A DNA stretch of 64,000 bases from JBBIND01 sp037444075 (GTDB lineage: Bacteria; Acidobacteriota; Terriglobia; Bryobacterales; Bryobacteraceae), in contig JBBIND010000009.1 in NCBI GenBank assembly GCA_037444075.1, positions 1 through 64,000 of the forward strand. The letters run 5' to 3'. Every line of letters starts with the position of its first letter. The stretch's first letter is position 1. The notes beneath the pieces are model-generated. The model saw only the letters and a list, made by a program, of their open reading frames with translations. It searched no databases and was not told the DNA's origin. Positions 24,954 to 33,505 of the stretch are shown here, one piece after another. The position numbers and the translations under genes were made by a program.

Positions 24954-25011
24954 CCAGGAGACTGAGTTCGGCCGCTCGACGTTCGGGCGGGCGGCCGGTC
25001 GAAACTCCTGG
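24954..25011. terminator. long imperfect hairpin after the MoxR-VWA operon
   Basis: CCAGGAG (24954-24960) pairs with CTCCTGG (25005-25011), and inside it CGGCCG (24969-24974) can pair with CGGCCG (24992-24997). There is no T-run after it, so intrinsic termination is uncertain; it may instead be a spacer hairpin before the acyl-CoA dehydrogenase operon. Confidence 0.4.
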
Positions 25012-25104
25012 TTGAGAGAAGCCATGGGCGCGGTTTAATCTAGAGTTTTGGCCCTGCGGCCGGTGGGGCGGCCGCTCCCGCCTAGTTCGAAAGGAAAATC
25101 AGCC

Positions 25105-27333
25105 ATGTCTGAAGCTGTTCCGAACCTTCAGTCCGAAACCCTGCGCACTCTGCCCGGCGATGACGTGCGGCAGATCATGTGGCGCTACGCGGATCGGTTC
25201 GATCTGCAAATGATGGTGCAGTCCGTGCGGAGCGTCGCTCGCGGCCCGGTGGCCAAACTGGTCGCCGAAGGCGCGCGGAACTCGCACGACTGGACGCCGC
25301 GCAAAGCAGCCATGCTGAAGGAGTTCGACAACTGCGGCCTGACGTCTTTGTTCATGGAGCCGTCACAGGGCGGCTACATCGAAGGCCCCAAGAACCTGGC
25401 TCTGGCGCTGGCTGCGTTCGAACTGGCTTGGGTGGACGCCGGCGCGGCCACGTGCAGCCTGGCTACGTTTCTGGCGTTGGCTCCCATCCACGAGCGCGGG
25501 ACACCGGAGCAGCGCGACCGTTACATGGGCCTCGCCGTTCCTCCCGCCGACGGCAGCGAGCCGTGGCGTGGCGCTTTTTGCTTAACGGAACCACTGCCTT
25601 ACGTGGGCGTCGAGACCGGCTTGCTGAGCGGCAAACTCAGAATCAGCAGTTGGGAGGAAGGCGCCGAGCCGGTACTGGAGATCAACAAGCGCGGCCGTTT
25701 CATCACCGGCATGGGTTTTGCCAAGTTCGTCACGGCAGCCGTGGAATCCGAGGACCCGCGCATCAAGGGTACCTGCATGGTGATCCTTGAAGAGGACGAC
25801 GAAGGGCTCTTTGACCGCGGACCGGCGACTAGAAAGCTGGTGCACCAGCTCTCCTCCACGAGTGACCCTGTCTTCAAGATGCGCGTGTCCGCCAGCCGCA
25901 TCATCGGCGGCTATACGGTCAAGGATGGCGTGATCATCCCCAACTACAGTCACGGCGAAGTCATCGAAGCGGTGTTCCGGCGCACTCGCGTGACGGTAGG
26001 TGTAATGACCGCCGCTAAGCTGATATCCGCCGTCGAGCCGCTCATACGCTACCATCGCGACCGTTTCCGCGGTGGCGAGGCTGTTCTGCCCGGGTCGCCA
26101 CGCTATGAGTTGGGGTTGCAGCAGCGCGAAGACGTGCTGCACCGCCTGCTGAGCATCTGGGCCACGGGCGAGGCGGCAGCTTCGCTGGGCTTTGAAGCCG
26201 CGCGGATTTTTGACGACCTCGATCCACTCGAAAAGCAGAAGGACGAATTGCTCGCCGAACAGGGCGTGCGCGGCGGCACAGCGGCGTTCAAGGCGCTGCG
26301 GAAGAAACAGAAGGAAGCGCTGGAGTACCTGGAACTGAGCGCCCGGCCCGAATCTGAGCGCGACGCCGCGAGGTTGGAGGAGTTGAGCTCCGATACGCTG
26401 GTGCGTTTCCTGGTGCTGGACGGGCTGGCGAACGTGCTCTGTCCGGCGGCCAAACTGTGGAACACGGGCCACGGCGCCAACGTCATGCGCGAAGCCGTCA
26501 GCCTGATGGGCGGCTACGGCATCACTGAGGACTGCCCCGGCTTCCTCGGCCACAAGTGGATGGACGCGCAGCTGGAGGCCACCTACGAGGGCCCCGAGGC
26601 GGTGCAGCGCCGGCAGCTTTCGGTCACCATGACCAACGAGGTATTCCTGGCGCAGTACCGCGGCTGGATCCGGCAGATGCGGCAGATTGCTTCGCAGCGC
26701 CCCGGGACGGGAGCCTGCGCCTTGGCGAGCGCCATGCAGATGTGGCTGTGGACGCTGCTGCACTTGCAGAAAGCCACGGATGCGGAGGGCGCCAGGCTTT
26801 ACCAGGGTTCACGCCAGGGAGTTACGTTCCCTCTGGCGGACGCGCTTTGCTGGCTCCTGGCAGCCCGTTCGATGGTGCTCGACGTCGTCGAACTGGAAGC
26901 CAAAGGTGCTGAACATCCGGTGCTCGCCGAGGGACTCGAAGGTCTCGTGAATTTCTACTCGGACCTGTGCCATATCCAGACGGCTCGCGCCGCCGGAGAA
27001 GTGGGACGTGTGTGCGCTGAACTCGTTTTCGGCTATAACCGGCACCCGGCTTGGGACGACCCGGCTTACCCCGGCTGCTACCGCGAAAACGAACTGGAAG
27101 CCATCGAAAGCCTGGTTCCCGGAATGACCGGCTTTGCGACGGACGTCGTGGATGCCGCGGGCGGCCATCCTGTGAAAGCAGGCCCTTGCGTCTGCGTCGA
27201 GCACATGGAAGACTTCTCCCGGTTGCGCGCCCGGCTGGACTGCTGCCTCACCGGCGCTTATCTGGCCAAGGATCGAGCGGCTGCCGCGCTGACTCGCGTC
27301 ATGATACCCGCCGCATTGGATTATCCGGCATGA
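25105..27333 (+). CDS. long acyl-CoA dehydrogenase family protein linked to ETF genes
   Basis: 742 aa from the ATG at 25105 (AAAGGAAAATC upstream), well over the ~380 aa of classical acyl-CoA dehydrogenases. The three-domain core is recognisable: N-terminal helices, a middle beta domain with GAFCLTEP and GMGFAKFVTAAV, and a C-terminal helical domain with RVTVGVMTAAKLISAVEPLI. AVSLMGGYGITEDCPG precedes TYEGPEAVQRRQ, where Glu495 is at the position of the usual catalytic base. About 240 residues follow this motif, forming an extra helical domain, and a charged insert lies at about 370-430. It would oxidise an acyl-CoA-like substrate and pass electrons to the ETF encoded downstream. ATGA overlap with the next gene shows co-translation. 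The substrate is unknown. Confidence 0.82.
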   Translation: MSEAVPNLQSETLRTLPGDDVRQIMWRYADRFDLQMMVQSVRSVARGPVAKLVAEGARNSHDWTPRKAAMLKEFDNCGLTSLFMEPSQGGYIEGPKNLALALAAFELAWVDAGAATCSLATFLALAPIHERGTPEQRDRYMGLAVPPADGSEPWRGAFCLTEPLPYVGVETGLLSGKLRISSWEEGAEPVLEINKRGRFITGMGFAKFVTAAVESEDPRIKGTCMVILEEDDEGLFDRGPATRKLVHQLSSTSDPVFKMRVSASRIIGGYTVKDGVIIPNYSHGEVIEAVFRRTRVTVGVMTAAKLISAVEPLIRYHRDRFRGGEAVLPGSPRYELGLQQREDVLHRLLSIWATGEAAASLGFEAARIFDDLDPLEKQKDELLAEQGVRGGTAAFKALRKKQKEALEYLELSARPESERDAARLEELSSDTLVRFLVLDGLANVLCPAAKLWNTGHGANVMREAVSLMGGYGITEDCPGFLGHKWMDAQLEATYEGPEAVQRRQLSVTMTNEVFLAQYRGWIRQMRQIASQRPGTGACALASAMQMWLWTLLHLQKATDAEGARLYQGSRQGVTFPLADALCWLLAARSMVLDVVELEAKGAEHPVLAEGLEGLVNFYSDLCHIQTARAAGEVGRVCAELVFGYNRHPAWDDPAYPGCYRENELEAIESLVPGMTGFATDVVDAAGGHPVKAGPCVCVEHMEDFSRLRARLDCCLTGAYLAKDRAAAALTRVMIPAALDYPA

Positions 27334-29150
27334 GCACGGAACCGGCGGACCGTCCCAGCATGGACGTGGATGTGGTCTGCGTGGGTTTCGGTCCCGCCAC
27401 CGGAGGGTTCCTGACCACGCTGGCGCGCAGGGTTGCGCCCGAGGACGGCGGCGCTCCGCTGGAAAGCCGCGTGATGCCGGGCCTGCCCTTGCAGGTGATT
27501 TGCTATGAGCGCGCCGACGACATCGGATTCGGTGTCTCCGGCGTGGTCACGCGCGCCCGCGGTATCCGCGCCAGCTTTCCCGCGCTGGACCCGGCGGAAA
27601 TCCCCATGGCTGCGCCCGTGGGCGAGGAGAAGGTGTTGTACCTGCTGGACCCTCACGGCGCCAGCCGGCGCAGCGCGGCTCTGGCCTCCGCCGACAAGCT
27701 GATCCGGGCAGCCCGTGCGGTGCTCCCTTACGAGCACATGGCGCTCGAATTGCCCTTCACTCCTGAGTTCCTGCACAAGCGCGGAGGGCTGGTGCTCTCC
27801 ATCGGCCAATTCAACCAGTGGGTTGGGCAGCAGTTGATGATGACCGGAGCCGTGCAAGTGTGGCCCGCCTCGCCTGTGGCCGAACCGCTCTTTGAAGAGA
27901 CGGGTGTGGCTGGTGTCCGGCTGGCGGACCAGCCTTCACTGCCGGGCATGGACGTGCGCGCCGCGCTGACAGTGGTCGGCGACGGGCCCGTGGGCGGCGT
28001 CGGCCGAAAGCTGGATGAGAAGTTCGGATTGCCGGAAGGGAACGCGCGCCACGAATGGGCCGTGGGCATGAAGATGGTGGTGGAGTTGCCCGAAGGCGTC
28101 GACTTGAAACCGGGCACGGTTCTGCACACGCTCGGCTACCCGGAGCCTGAGATCTTCGGCTTCTTCTACGTCCATCCTGACAACGTAGCCTCGGTAGGAA
28201 TTTTTGTGCCGAGTTGGCTGGAAAGTCCCGTCCGGACAGCCTATCGCTACTTGCAGCACTACATCCAGCATCCTTACCTCTGGCGTTACCTCAAAGGCGG
28301 GAAATTGCGCAGTTGGGGCGCCAAGTCCATCGAGGAATCAGGACGCCGTGGCGAACCACGCCTGGCCGGGAATGGCTACGCCCGCATAGGAGAGGGCTCA
28401 GGGAGCACCAACGTGCTCACCGGCTCCGGTGTGGACGAAGCCTGGACTACCGGGGTGCTGCTGGCCGAAGGAGTCATCGAAATCCTCGAGCGGGGCGAGC
28501 CATTCACAGCCGGGAATTTGGAAAGAGCCTACGTCGCCCGCCGGCGAGCCAGCCGTCTCGAGCAGGAAAGCCGTCAGGCGGAGAAAGCTCGCGATGGTTT
28601 CCATCGTGGTTTTGTCAGAGGCTTGGCGGGCATGGCCCTGGCGGGACTCACGGGCGGGCGCATGTGGATGCCCGGCAAGCACCTTCCTCCGCAGGCTCGT
28701 TTCAAGACCGCCGAGGAGTTCTTCGCGGGGCGCATTAGCCGGGAGGAAATCCAAAAGATCCGGCAGGATTGCGCCCGGCGAGGCAAGCCGCTCCACGACG
28801 CGCTGATGGAGCGCGTCGGCTGGCCGCCCATTCCTTACGATGGGCAGTTGCTGGTGAGCCACCAGGATGCTTTGCTGATGGGCGGCAAGGTTCAGGCGCC
28901 GTCAGGACTGCCGGACCACGTTGTCTTCCTGTACCCGAACCTCTGCGAAACCTGTGGCACGCGTGTCTGCGTGGAGATTTGCTCCGGCGAAGCCATCCAC
29001 CCGGGCGAGGCGGGAATGCCGGTCTTTGACCGCGAAAAATGCGTGCATTGCGGAGCTTGCCTGTGGAACTGCTCCGTGGAAACGCCCGAGGGAACCACGA
29101 ACATTGACTTCCGGCCGGGTCCCGGCGGTCTTCATTCTGCCGAAAACTAG
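27330..29150 (+). CDS. ETF-quinone oxidoreductase-like flavoprotein fused to a ferredoxin-like domain
   Basis: 606 aa; ATG at 27330 overlaps the previous stop. A FAD-binding Rossmann motif starts the protein (DVVCVGFGPATGGFLTTLA), and GFGVSGVVTRARGIR resembles the FixC/ETF-QO family. WAVGMKMVVELPEGVDLKPG and YLQHYIQHPYLWRYLKGGKL are family-typical. A central Ala/Gly-rich hydrophobic stretch (GLAGMALAGLTGG) may help membrane association. The C-terminal ~70 residues form a ferredoxin-like domain with eight cysteines in two groups (C-x2-C-x4-C-x3-C near 538 and C-x2-C-x2-C-x3-C near 575), corresponding to FixX or the ETF-QO iron-sulfur end. It should move electrons from the ETF to menaquinone. 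Confidence 0.82.
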   Translation: MSTEPADRPSMDVDVVCVGFGPATGGFLTTLARRVAPEDGGAPLESRVMPGLPLQVICYERADDIGFGVSGVVTRARGIRASFPALDPAEIPMAAPVGEEKVLYLLDPHGASRRSAALASADKLIRAARAVLPYEHMALELPFTPEFLHKRGGLVLSIGQFNQWVGQQLMMTGAVQVWPASPVAEPLFEETGVAGVRLADQPSLPGMDVRAALTVVGDGPVGGVGRKLDEKFGLPEGNARHEWAVGMKMVVELPEGVDLKPGTVLHTLGYPEPEIFGFFYVHPDNVASVGIFVPSWLESPVRTAYRYLQHYIQHPYLWRYLKGGKLRSWGAKSIEESGRRGEPRLAGNGYARIGEGSGSTNVLTGSGVDEAWTTGVLLAEGVIEILERGEPFTAGNLERAYVARRRASRLEQESRQAEKARDGFHRGFVRGLAGMALAGLTGGRMWMPGKHLPPQARFKTAEEFFAGRISREEIQKIRQDCARRGKPLHDALMERVGWPPIPYDGQLLVSHQDALLMGGKVQAPSGLPDHVVFLYPNLCETCGTRVCVEICSGEAIHPGEAGMPVFDREKCVHCGACLWNCSVETPEGTTNIDFRPGPGGLHSAEN

Positions 29151-29165
29151 AAAGGTATCGAGTTT

Positions 29166-29975
29166 ATGAGTACTGGCTATCAGATCGTTGTTCTGAGCGG
29201 TCTGGCTCCAGACCCCCTGCAAACACTGGAACCGGTGACGGGTGCTTCCGGGCCCGCGCTAAAGAACGAAATGATGCTGCCCGCCGTGTTGGACCCTTGG
29301 GCCTCACACGCTCTCTACGAGGCTGCCCACCTGGCCGGGAAGGCCCCGGGCAGCAAGGTCTGGCTGGTGAGCCTTGCGCCGAAGGCAAAGTTACAGCAGG
29401 TCATGATGACCATCGCGCAGAAGGCGCCCTTCGAATTGGTGGCGCTGGACTGCCCGGCGGGCGGGTTTACGGATTCCGCCGAGGCCGCTGCCGCTCTGGC
29501 CTCCGCGGTGGAAGCGCTCCCCGGGTTGGACCGCAGCCGGTTGCTCGTGTTCGGCGGTTGGGAGTCCGCCACGCGCGGAGCGGGCGCGACGCTTCAGATG
29601 GCCGGCGAACAGCTGGGCATTATGGACCAGTTCCAGGGCGTTGATTTGCTCGAATTTCAGGCGGATGGATCGATGCGAGTGCTGGAGCGGGTGGAAGGCG
29701 GCCGCCAACAGGTTTCGCTGTGCGCCGGTCCGCCTGCCCTGTTCGGTTGGGCCACCGGCACGCTGCCTGAGCCCCCGAACCAGCCTCAGCTTGGCATGGC
29801 CAACATGCGAGCCATCATGCCAGCGCTGCAGAAGGCGAAGCCCGTGCAGGTAGGGGCTGCCGGCGTGACGTACCACAGCGTCAGCCTGCCTCGCCAGCAG
29901 CGCGAAACGAGAATCGCCAAAGACATGCCGCCGGCCGAGATTGCCCGCGAGATCGTGGATTGGATCAAGGGGTGA
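29166..29975 (+). CDS. etfB: electron transfer flavoprotein beta subunit-like protein
   Basis: 269 aa. The fold order fits ETF beta: IVVLSGLAPDP start, a SHALYEAAHLAGKAPGSKVWLVS segment in place of the usual alternating strand-helix, LLVFGGWESATRGAGATLQMAGEQLGI where ETF beta has its Q-T/D-x-T-G-Q-x-G-x-x-L nucleotide loop, then MANMRAIMPALQKAKPV, the recognition-like loop. The AMP-binding motif is altered compared with classical ETFs, so this is a divergent family. AAAGGTATCGAG lies upstream of the ATG. It is co-transcribed with the partner alpha subunit. Confidence 0.75.
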   Translation: MSTGYQIVVLSGLAPDPLQTLEPVTGASGPALKNEMMLPAVLDPWASHALYEAAHLAGKAPGSKVWLVSLAPKAKLQQVMMTIAQKAPFELVALDCPAGGFTDSAEAAAALASAVEALPGLDRSRLLVFGGWESATRGAGATLQMAGEQLGIMDQFQGVDLLEFQADGSMRVLERVEGGRQQVSLCAGPPALFGWATGTLPEPPNQPQLGMANMRAIMPALQKAKPVQVGAAGVTYHSVSLPRQQRETRIAKDMPPAEIAREIVDWIKG

Positions 29976-29980
29976 ACGCC

Positions 29981-31015
29981 ATGGAAAAGATCCTGTTGCT
30001 GCTGCACACCAATGAAGACGGGGCGTTGCCCAAAGCTGCTCTGGAGGCGGTCACCGCGGCCAAGCGCCTGGTGGAGGCCTTGCCGGGAAGTTCGTTAACG
30101 CTGGGCCTGGTCGGAAGCGAGATTCAGGAAGCGGCGAACGCCGTGGCCAACTGCGGAGCTGCGCGCATTCTGGGCGTGGCTGGCGAGGCCTTCGCCACGG
30201 CGCGCTATGCCACCGACGCGGCTGCCGCTGAGGCCATCGCGCGCGCCGCGCAGGCGTCGCTGATTATGGCGCCTGGCACCAGCCGCTGGAGCCGGGTTCT
30301 GGCGGGCGTGGCGCAGAGGCTGGGCGGCAAGGTCGATACGCACGTCGTTTCTGTCGCCGTCGAGAACGGAGCGCCCGCGATTCGCCGCTGGTACTACCGC
30401 CAGCGCATGGAGGCGCTCACCTCGCGCACGGATCGGCCTTGGGTAATCGCGTTGGACGCGGGTGCGCAGCCGGCATGGACCGGCGACTCTGCTCCGGCGT
30501 CGGTCGAGATGCTGACCGTGGAAACGCCTGAGGCGATGTCGCGCACAACGGTCACCGGGTTCCAGGCGCCGGAAACGGGCGGACAGACGATTCGTCCGGA
30601 TGCTGCCCTGTTGTTTGTTGCAGGAGCGGGCTGGACCAAGAAGCAACCTGACGGGGACGTGCACGCTTCGGAGGCCGCGGACCTGATCCTGGGCTTCCTC
30701 CGCCAGACGAAAGCTTCTCTAGGCAGCACGAAGTCCCTGGTCGATCTGAGCGGCGAGGGTCAGGCGGTGCTGCCATTCCTGACACACCTGCACCAGGTGG
30801 GTCAGACAGGCGCTACGCCGCGGCACCCCAAAGGGCTGGCCACCTGCTGCCACGGCGAGGAGCCCCACGTGGTGGGCTGGCGCTTTATCAACGAGCGGCG
30901 TGCTGTGAATCTTGACGCCAACTGCGGTTGGGCTCGTGGCAAAGCCGATGTGCTCTACGTGGCGGACGCTTTTGAAGTGATCCGCGCCATCCGCGCCCTG
31001 CTGAATGAAGGGTAA
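29981..31015 (+). CDS. etfA: divergent electron transfer flavoprotein alpha subunit-like protein
   Basis: 344 aa from the ATG at 29981 (AAGGGGTGAACGCC upstream; a GTG at 29972 is an alternative). The N-terminal domain follows ETF alpha (EKILLLLHTNEDGALPKAAL). The C-terminal FAD domain keeps the QVGQTG motif but not the usual ASR-x-x-VDxGW segment before it (LVDLSGEGQAVLPFLTHLH instead). The family's GISGAIQHxxGM and INKDPxAPIF motifs are also replaced, by TCCHGEEPHVVGWRFIN and AVNLDANCGWA, adding paired cysteines. It still ends with the ADVLYVADAFEVIRAIRALL helix. FAD binding may differ. Same operon as the oxidoreductase and acyl-CoA dehydrogenase. Confidence 0.72.
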   Translation: MEKILLLLHTNEDGALPKAALEAVTAAKRLVEALPGSSLTLGLVGSEIQEAANAVANCGAARILGVAGEAFATARYATDAAAAEAIARAAQASLIMAPGTSRWSRVLAGVAQRLGGKVDTHVVSVAVENGAPAIRRWYYRQRMEALTSRTDRPWVIALDAGAQPAWTGDSAPASVEMLTVETPEAMSRTTVTGFQAPETGGQTIRPDAALLFVAGAGWTKKQPDGDVHASEAADLILGFLRQTKASLGSTKSLVDLSGEGQAVLPFLTHLHQVGQTGATPRHPKGLATCCHGEEPHVVGWRFINERRAVNLDANCGWARGKADVLYVADAFEVIRAIRALLNEG

Positions 31016-31016
31016 A

Positions 31017-31043
31017 CCCTCCGAAAATCGTTTTTTCGGGGGG
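31017..31043. terminator. strong GC/AT hairpin right after etfA
   Basis: CCCTCCGAAAA (31017-31027) pairs with TTTTCGGGGGG (31033-31043) over 11 positions with one G-U, around a 5-base loop; it starts one base after the etfA stop. The A-run on the left arm and the T-run on the right arm make it a plausible terminator in either direction. The promoter of the next gene follows at once. Confidence 0.6.
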
Positions 31044-31050
31044 TGTGCGA

Positions 31051-31080
31051 TTGCGCTCGGGAGCACCCAATCGGTAAAAT
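31051..31080 (+). promoter_or_regulatory. probable promoter giving a near-leaderless mRNA
   Basis: TAAAAT at 31075-31080 is a good -10, with TTGCGC at 31051-31056 as a weak -35 (18-base spacer). A start site 6-8 bases after the -10 would fall on or next to the GTG at 31088, so the transcript may have no leader. Confidence 0.4.
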
Positions 31081-31087
31081 ACCCCTT

Positions 31088-32029
31088 GTGAGGGTTTTCA
31101 CGCGGCGTGATTTCGCCCGGACGGTAGCCGCCTCAACCCTTGCCGCCGTTACTCTCCCAGGATCTTCGGGAATCCCGGTGCGCCAGTTGGGCAACACCGG
31201 TTTTCAGGCGGGGATTCTCGGTTTGGGCGCCCAGCACCTGGGCGATTTCAATGTCGAACAGAGCGTGGCGGATCGGGTGATCGGCGAAGGGCTCGAGCGG
31301 GGATTGAATTACATCGATACGGCCCCGCCGTATAACCTCTCCGAGGAACGTGTCGGCCGCGCGCTCGAAGGCAAGCGGGACAAGGTCTTTTTGGTGAGTA
31401 AGGTCCAGACGTCCGCGCGGGGAGATGCTCTGTACCAGATACGGGACAGCTTGAGAAAGCTGCGGACCGACTATCTGGATTGCGTGCACATCCATAACAT
31501 CAGCCGCGATGACCGTTTCCCCAGTCTCGATCAGGTGCTGGCTAACAACGGCACGCTGGGGGCGTTGCGCGAAGCCAAGAAGCAGGGCATGATCCGGCAC
31601 ATCGGCTGCACGAGCCATCTGCGTCCGGCCAGAGTGCTGCCGGCGTTTGCAACCGGGGAAATTGAGCTGTTCATGTGCACCCTGAATTTCGTCGAACGCC
31701 ACATCTATGCGTTCGAAGAGAAGGTGCTCCCCGAAGCCCGGCGCCGCAATATCGGCGTCATCGGGATGAAAGTTCTGGGCGGGCCCGTGAACGGTCCGGG
31801 CGCCCGTCTTGCCGGCCCTGAGGACTACGAGGCAGCCTTGCGCTACGTCTGGAGTCTGCCGGGCGTGGCGGTGGCTATTATTGGTCTCCGCGACCCAAAG
31901 GAACTGCGCCAGGCATTGGACGCGGCGCAGCGTTTTCAGCCGTTCAGTTCCGAACAGTTGGCGTCACTAGCCGGGCGCGGCCGGCGAATGGCTACCGATT
32001 GGGGACCGCTGCGCGGCCCGGTGGCTTAA
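31088..32029 (+). CDS. Tat-exported aldo/keto reductase (second copy type)
   Basis: 313 aa from the GTG at 31088, chosen because it places a twin-arginine leader (FTRRDFARTVAASTLAAV) at the start; an in-frame ATG at 31043 lies inside the preceding hairpin region. Aldo/keto reductase hallmarks: IPVRQLGNTGFQAGILGLG, NYIDTAPPYNLSEE with the Asp and Tyr, LVSKVQTSA with the Lys, DCVHIHNI with the His, and VAIIGLRDPKELRQAL in the cofactor tail. It is not closely similar to the reductase at 2076. It lies between the ETF operon and pntAA, 22 bases before the latter, so it could be read with pnt. Confidence 0.83.
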   Translation: MRVFTRRDFARTVAASTLAAVTLPGSSGIPVRQLGNTGFQAGILGLGAQHLGDFNVEQSVADRVIGEGLERGLNYIDTAPPYNLSEERVGRALEGKRDKVFLVSKVQTSARGDALYQIRDSLRKLRTDYLDCVHIHNISRDDRFPSLDQVLANNGTLGALREAKKQGMIRHIGCTSHLRPARVLPAFATGEIELFMCTLNFVERHIYAFEEKVLPEARRRNIGVIGMKVLGGPVNGPGARLAGPEDYEAALRYVWSLPGVAVAIIGLRDPKELRQALDAAQRFQPFSSEQLASLAGRGRRMATDWGPLRGPVA

Positions 32030-32051
32030 TTTTTCAAGCGAGGAAAATGGA

Positions 32052-33209
32052 ATGATTGTCGGAGTTCCCAAGGAGACGTTTGTGGGCGAACGGCGAGTGG
32101 CTCTGGTGCCCTCGGCCATACCCAACATCATCAAGGGCGGCAATGAGGTGCGCGTGGAGGCCGGCGCCGGTCTTGGCAGCTCCTACAGCGACCAGGCATA
32201 CGCCGACAAAGGCGCGCAGTTGGTGCATTCCCGGCAGGATCTGTTCGCAGGCTGCGATGCCATCCTGCAGGTACGGTCCTTCGGAACCAACCTCGAAGCC
32301 GGGCGGGCGGACTTGCCCCTGATGCGGCCAGGGCAGCTCGTGATCGGCATGTTCGATCCGCTGGCTCAGCCCAACGCCGTGAAGGAGTTGGCCGGCACAG
32401 GCGCTCTCGGGTTCGCCCTCGAGTTGATGCCCCGCATCACGCGCGCTCAGTCCATGGACATACTCTCTTCCATGGCTACGATTGCCGGTTACAAAGCCGT
32501 CACCATGGCGGCGGACCGGTTGCCCAAGATTTTCCCCATGCTGATGACGGCTGCCGGGACGGTTTCCCCCGCCAGAGTGCTGGTTATCGGCGTGGGCGTG
32601 GCTGGCTTGCAGGCCATTGCCACGGCGCGCCGCCTCGGTGCCGTGGTGTACGCCTACGACGTGCGGCCCGCCGTCAAGGAGCAGGTGCAAAGCCTTGGCG
32701 CGAAGTTCCTCGAACTGGCTTTGGAAACCTCCGGCGCCGAAGACGCGGGCGGCTACGCCAAGGCGCAGGATGATGCTTTCTACCAGCGCCAGAGGGAGCT
32801 GATGACGAAAGCCATCGCCGAGTCCGACGTGGTCATAACCACGGCGGCGGTCCCCGGCAAGAAGGCTCCCATCCTGATTACGCGCGAAATGGTGGAAGCC
32901 ATGCAGCCCGGCTCCCTGATTGTGGACGTTGCGGCCGAACGCGGCGGCAACTGCGAGTTGACCCGGCCCGGCGAAACCGTCATCAACCACGGTGTCGAGA
33001 TCCTCGGCCCGGCCAATCTGCCTGCCGCGATTCCGCACCACGCCAGCCAGATGTACGCCCGCAACATCACCACGTTCCTGCTCCACCTGGTCCGCAAAGG
33101 CCAGCTTGAGCTGAACATGGAAGACGAGATTGTCCGCGACACTTTGCTCAGTAATGAGGGACAGGTAGTCAACCCGCGCGTCGCCGAAGCCCTCGGCGGC
33201 AACAACTAG
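32052..33209 (+). CDS. pntAA: NAD(P) transhydrogenase subunit alpha 1 (domain I)
   Basis: 385 aa. Starts with the alanine dehydrogenase/transhydrogenase motif IVGVPKETFVGERRVALVPS. The ITRAQSMDILSSMATIAGYK loop and the NAD-binding VLVIGVGVAGLQAIATARRLGA (G-x-G-x-x-G) are intact, and TAAVPGKKAPILITREMVE and IVDVAAERGGNCELT complete domain I. This is the soluble NAD(H)-binding part; here the alpha chain is split, as in Rhodospirillum-type enzymes. AGCGAGGAAAATGGA gives the ribosome-binding site. With the next two genes it forms the proton-translocating transhydrogenase that makes NADPH from NADH. Confidence 0.95.
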   Translation: MIVGVPKETFVGERRVALVPSAIPNIIKGGNEVRVEAGAGLGSSYSDQAYADKGAQLVHSRQDLFAGCDAILQVRSFGTNLEAGRADLPLMRPGQLVIGMFDPLAQPNAVKELAGTGALGFALELMPRITRAQSMDILSSMATIAGYKAVTMAADRLPKIFPMLMTAAGTVSPARVLVIGVGVAGLQAIATARRLGAVVYAYDVRPAVKEQVQSLGAKFLELALETSGAEDAGGYAKAQDDAFYQRQRELMTKAIAESDVVITTAAVPGKKAPILITREMVEAMQPGSLIVDVAAERGGNCELTRPGETVINHGVEILGPANLPAAIPHHASQMYARNITTFLLHLVRKGQLELNMEDEIVRDTLLSNEGQVVNPRVAEALGGNN

Positions 33210-33220
33210 GAATAAAAACA

Positions 33221-33502
33221 ATGGATACGTTAGTTATCTCCATCACGATCTTTGTATTGGCAATTTTCGTTGGCTTTGAAGTCATCACGAAAGTTCCGCC
33301 CACGCTGCACACGCCTCTGATGTCCGGCTCCAACGCCATTTCGGGCATCACGTTGGTGGGCGCCTTGCTCTCGGCAGGTTCGCAACATACCACGCTAACC
33401 ACCATCTTGGGGTTCACCGCCGTGGTCTTTGCCACCATCAACGTGGTGGGCGGGTTCATGGTGACTCACCGCATGCTGGAGATGTTCAGCAAGAAGAAGT
33501 AA
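33221..33502 (+). CDS. pntAB: NAD(P) transhydrogenase subunit alpha 2 (membrane)
   Basis: 93 aa with three membrane helices: an N-terminal VISITIFVLAIFVGFEVI, a central NAISGITLVGALLSAG and a C-terminal TTILGFTAVVFATINVVGGF followed by MVTHRMLEMF. VPPTLHTPLMSGSNAISG is the conserved motif of this small subunit. It is 11 bases after pntAA and 3 before pntB. Confidence 0.95.
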   Translation: MDTLVISITIFVLAIFVGFEVITKVPPTLHTPLMSGSNAISGITLVGALLSAGSQHTTLTTILGFTAVVFATINVVGGFMVTHRMLEMFSKKK

Positions 33503-33505
33503 ACC

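Noticed and set aside
24925..25104. Riboswitch ahead of the acyl-CoA dehydrogenase
   Set aside because: Only one imperfect hairpin is seen and no known aptamer core; too little to call.
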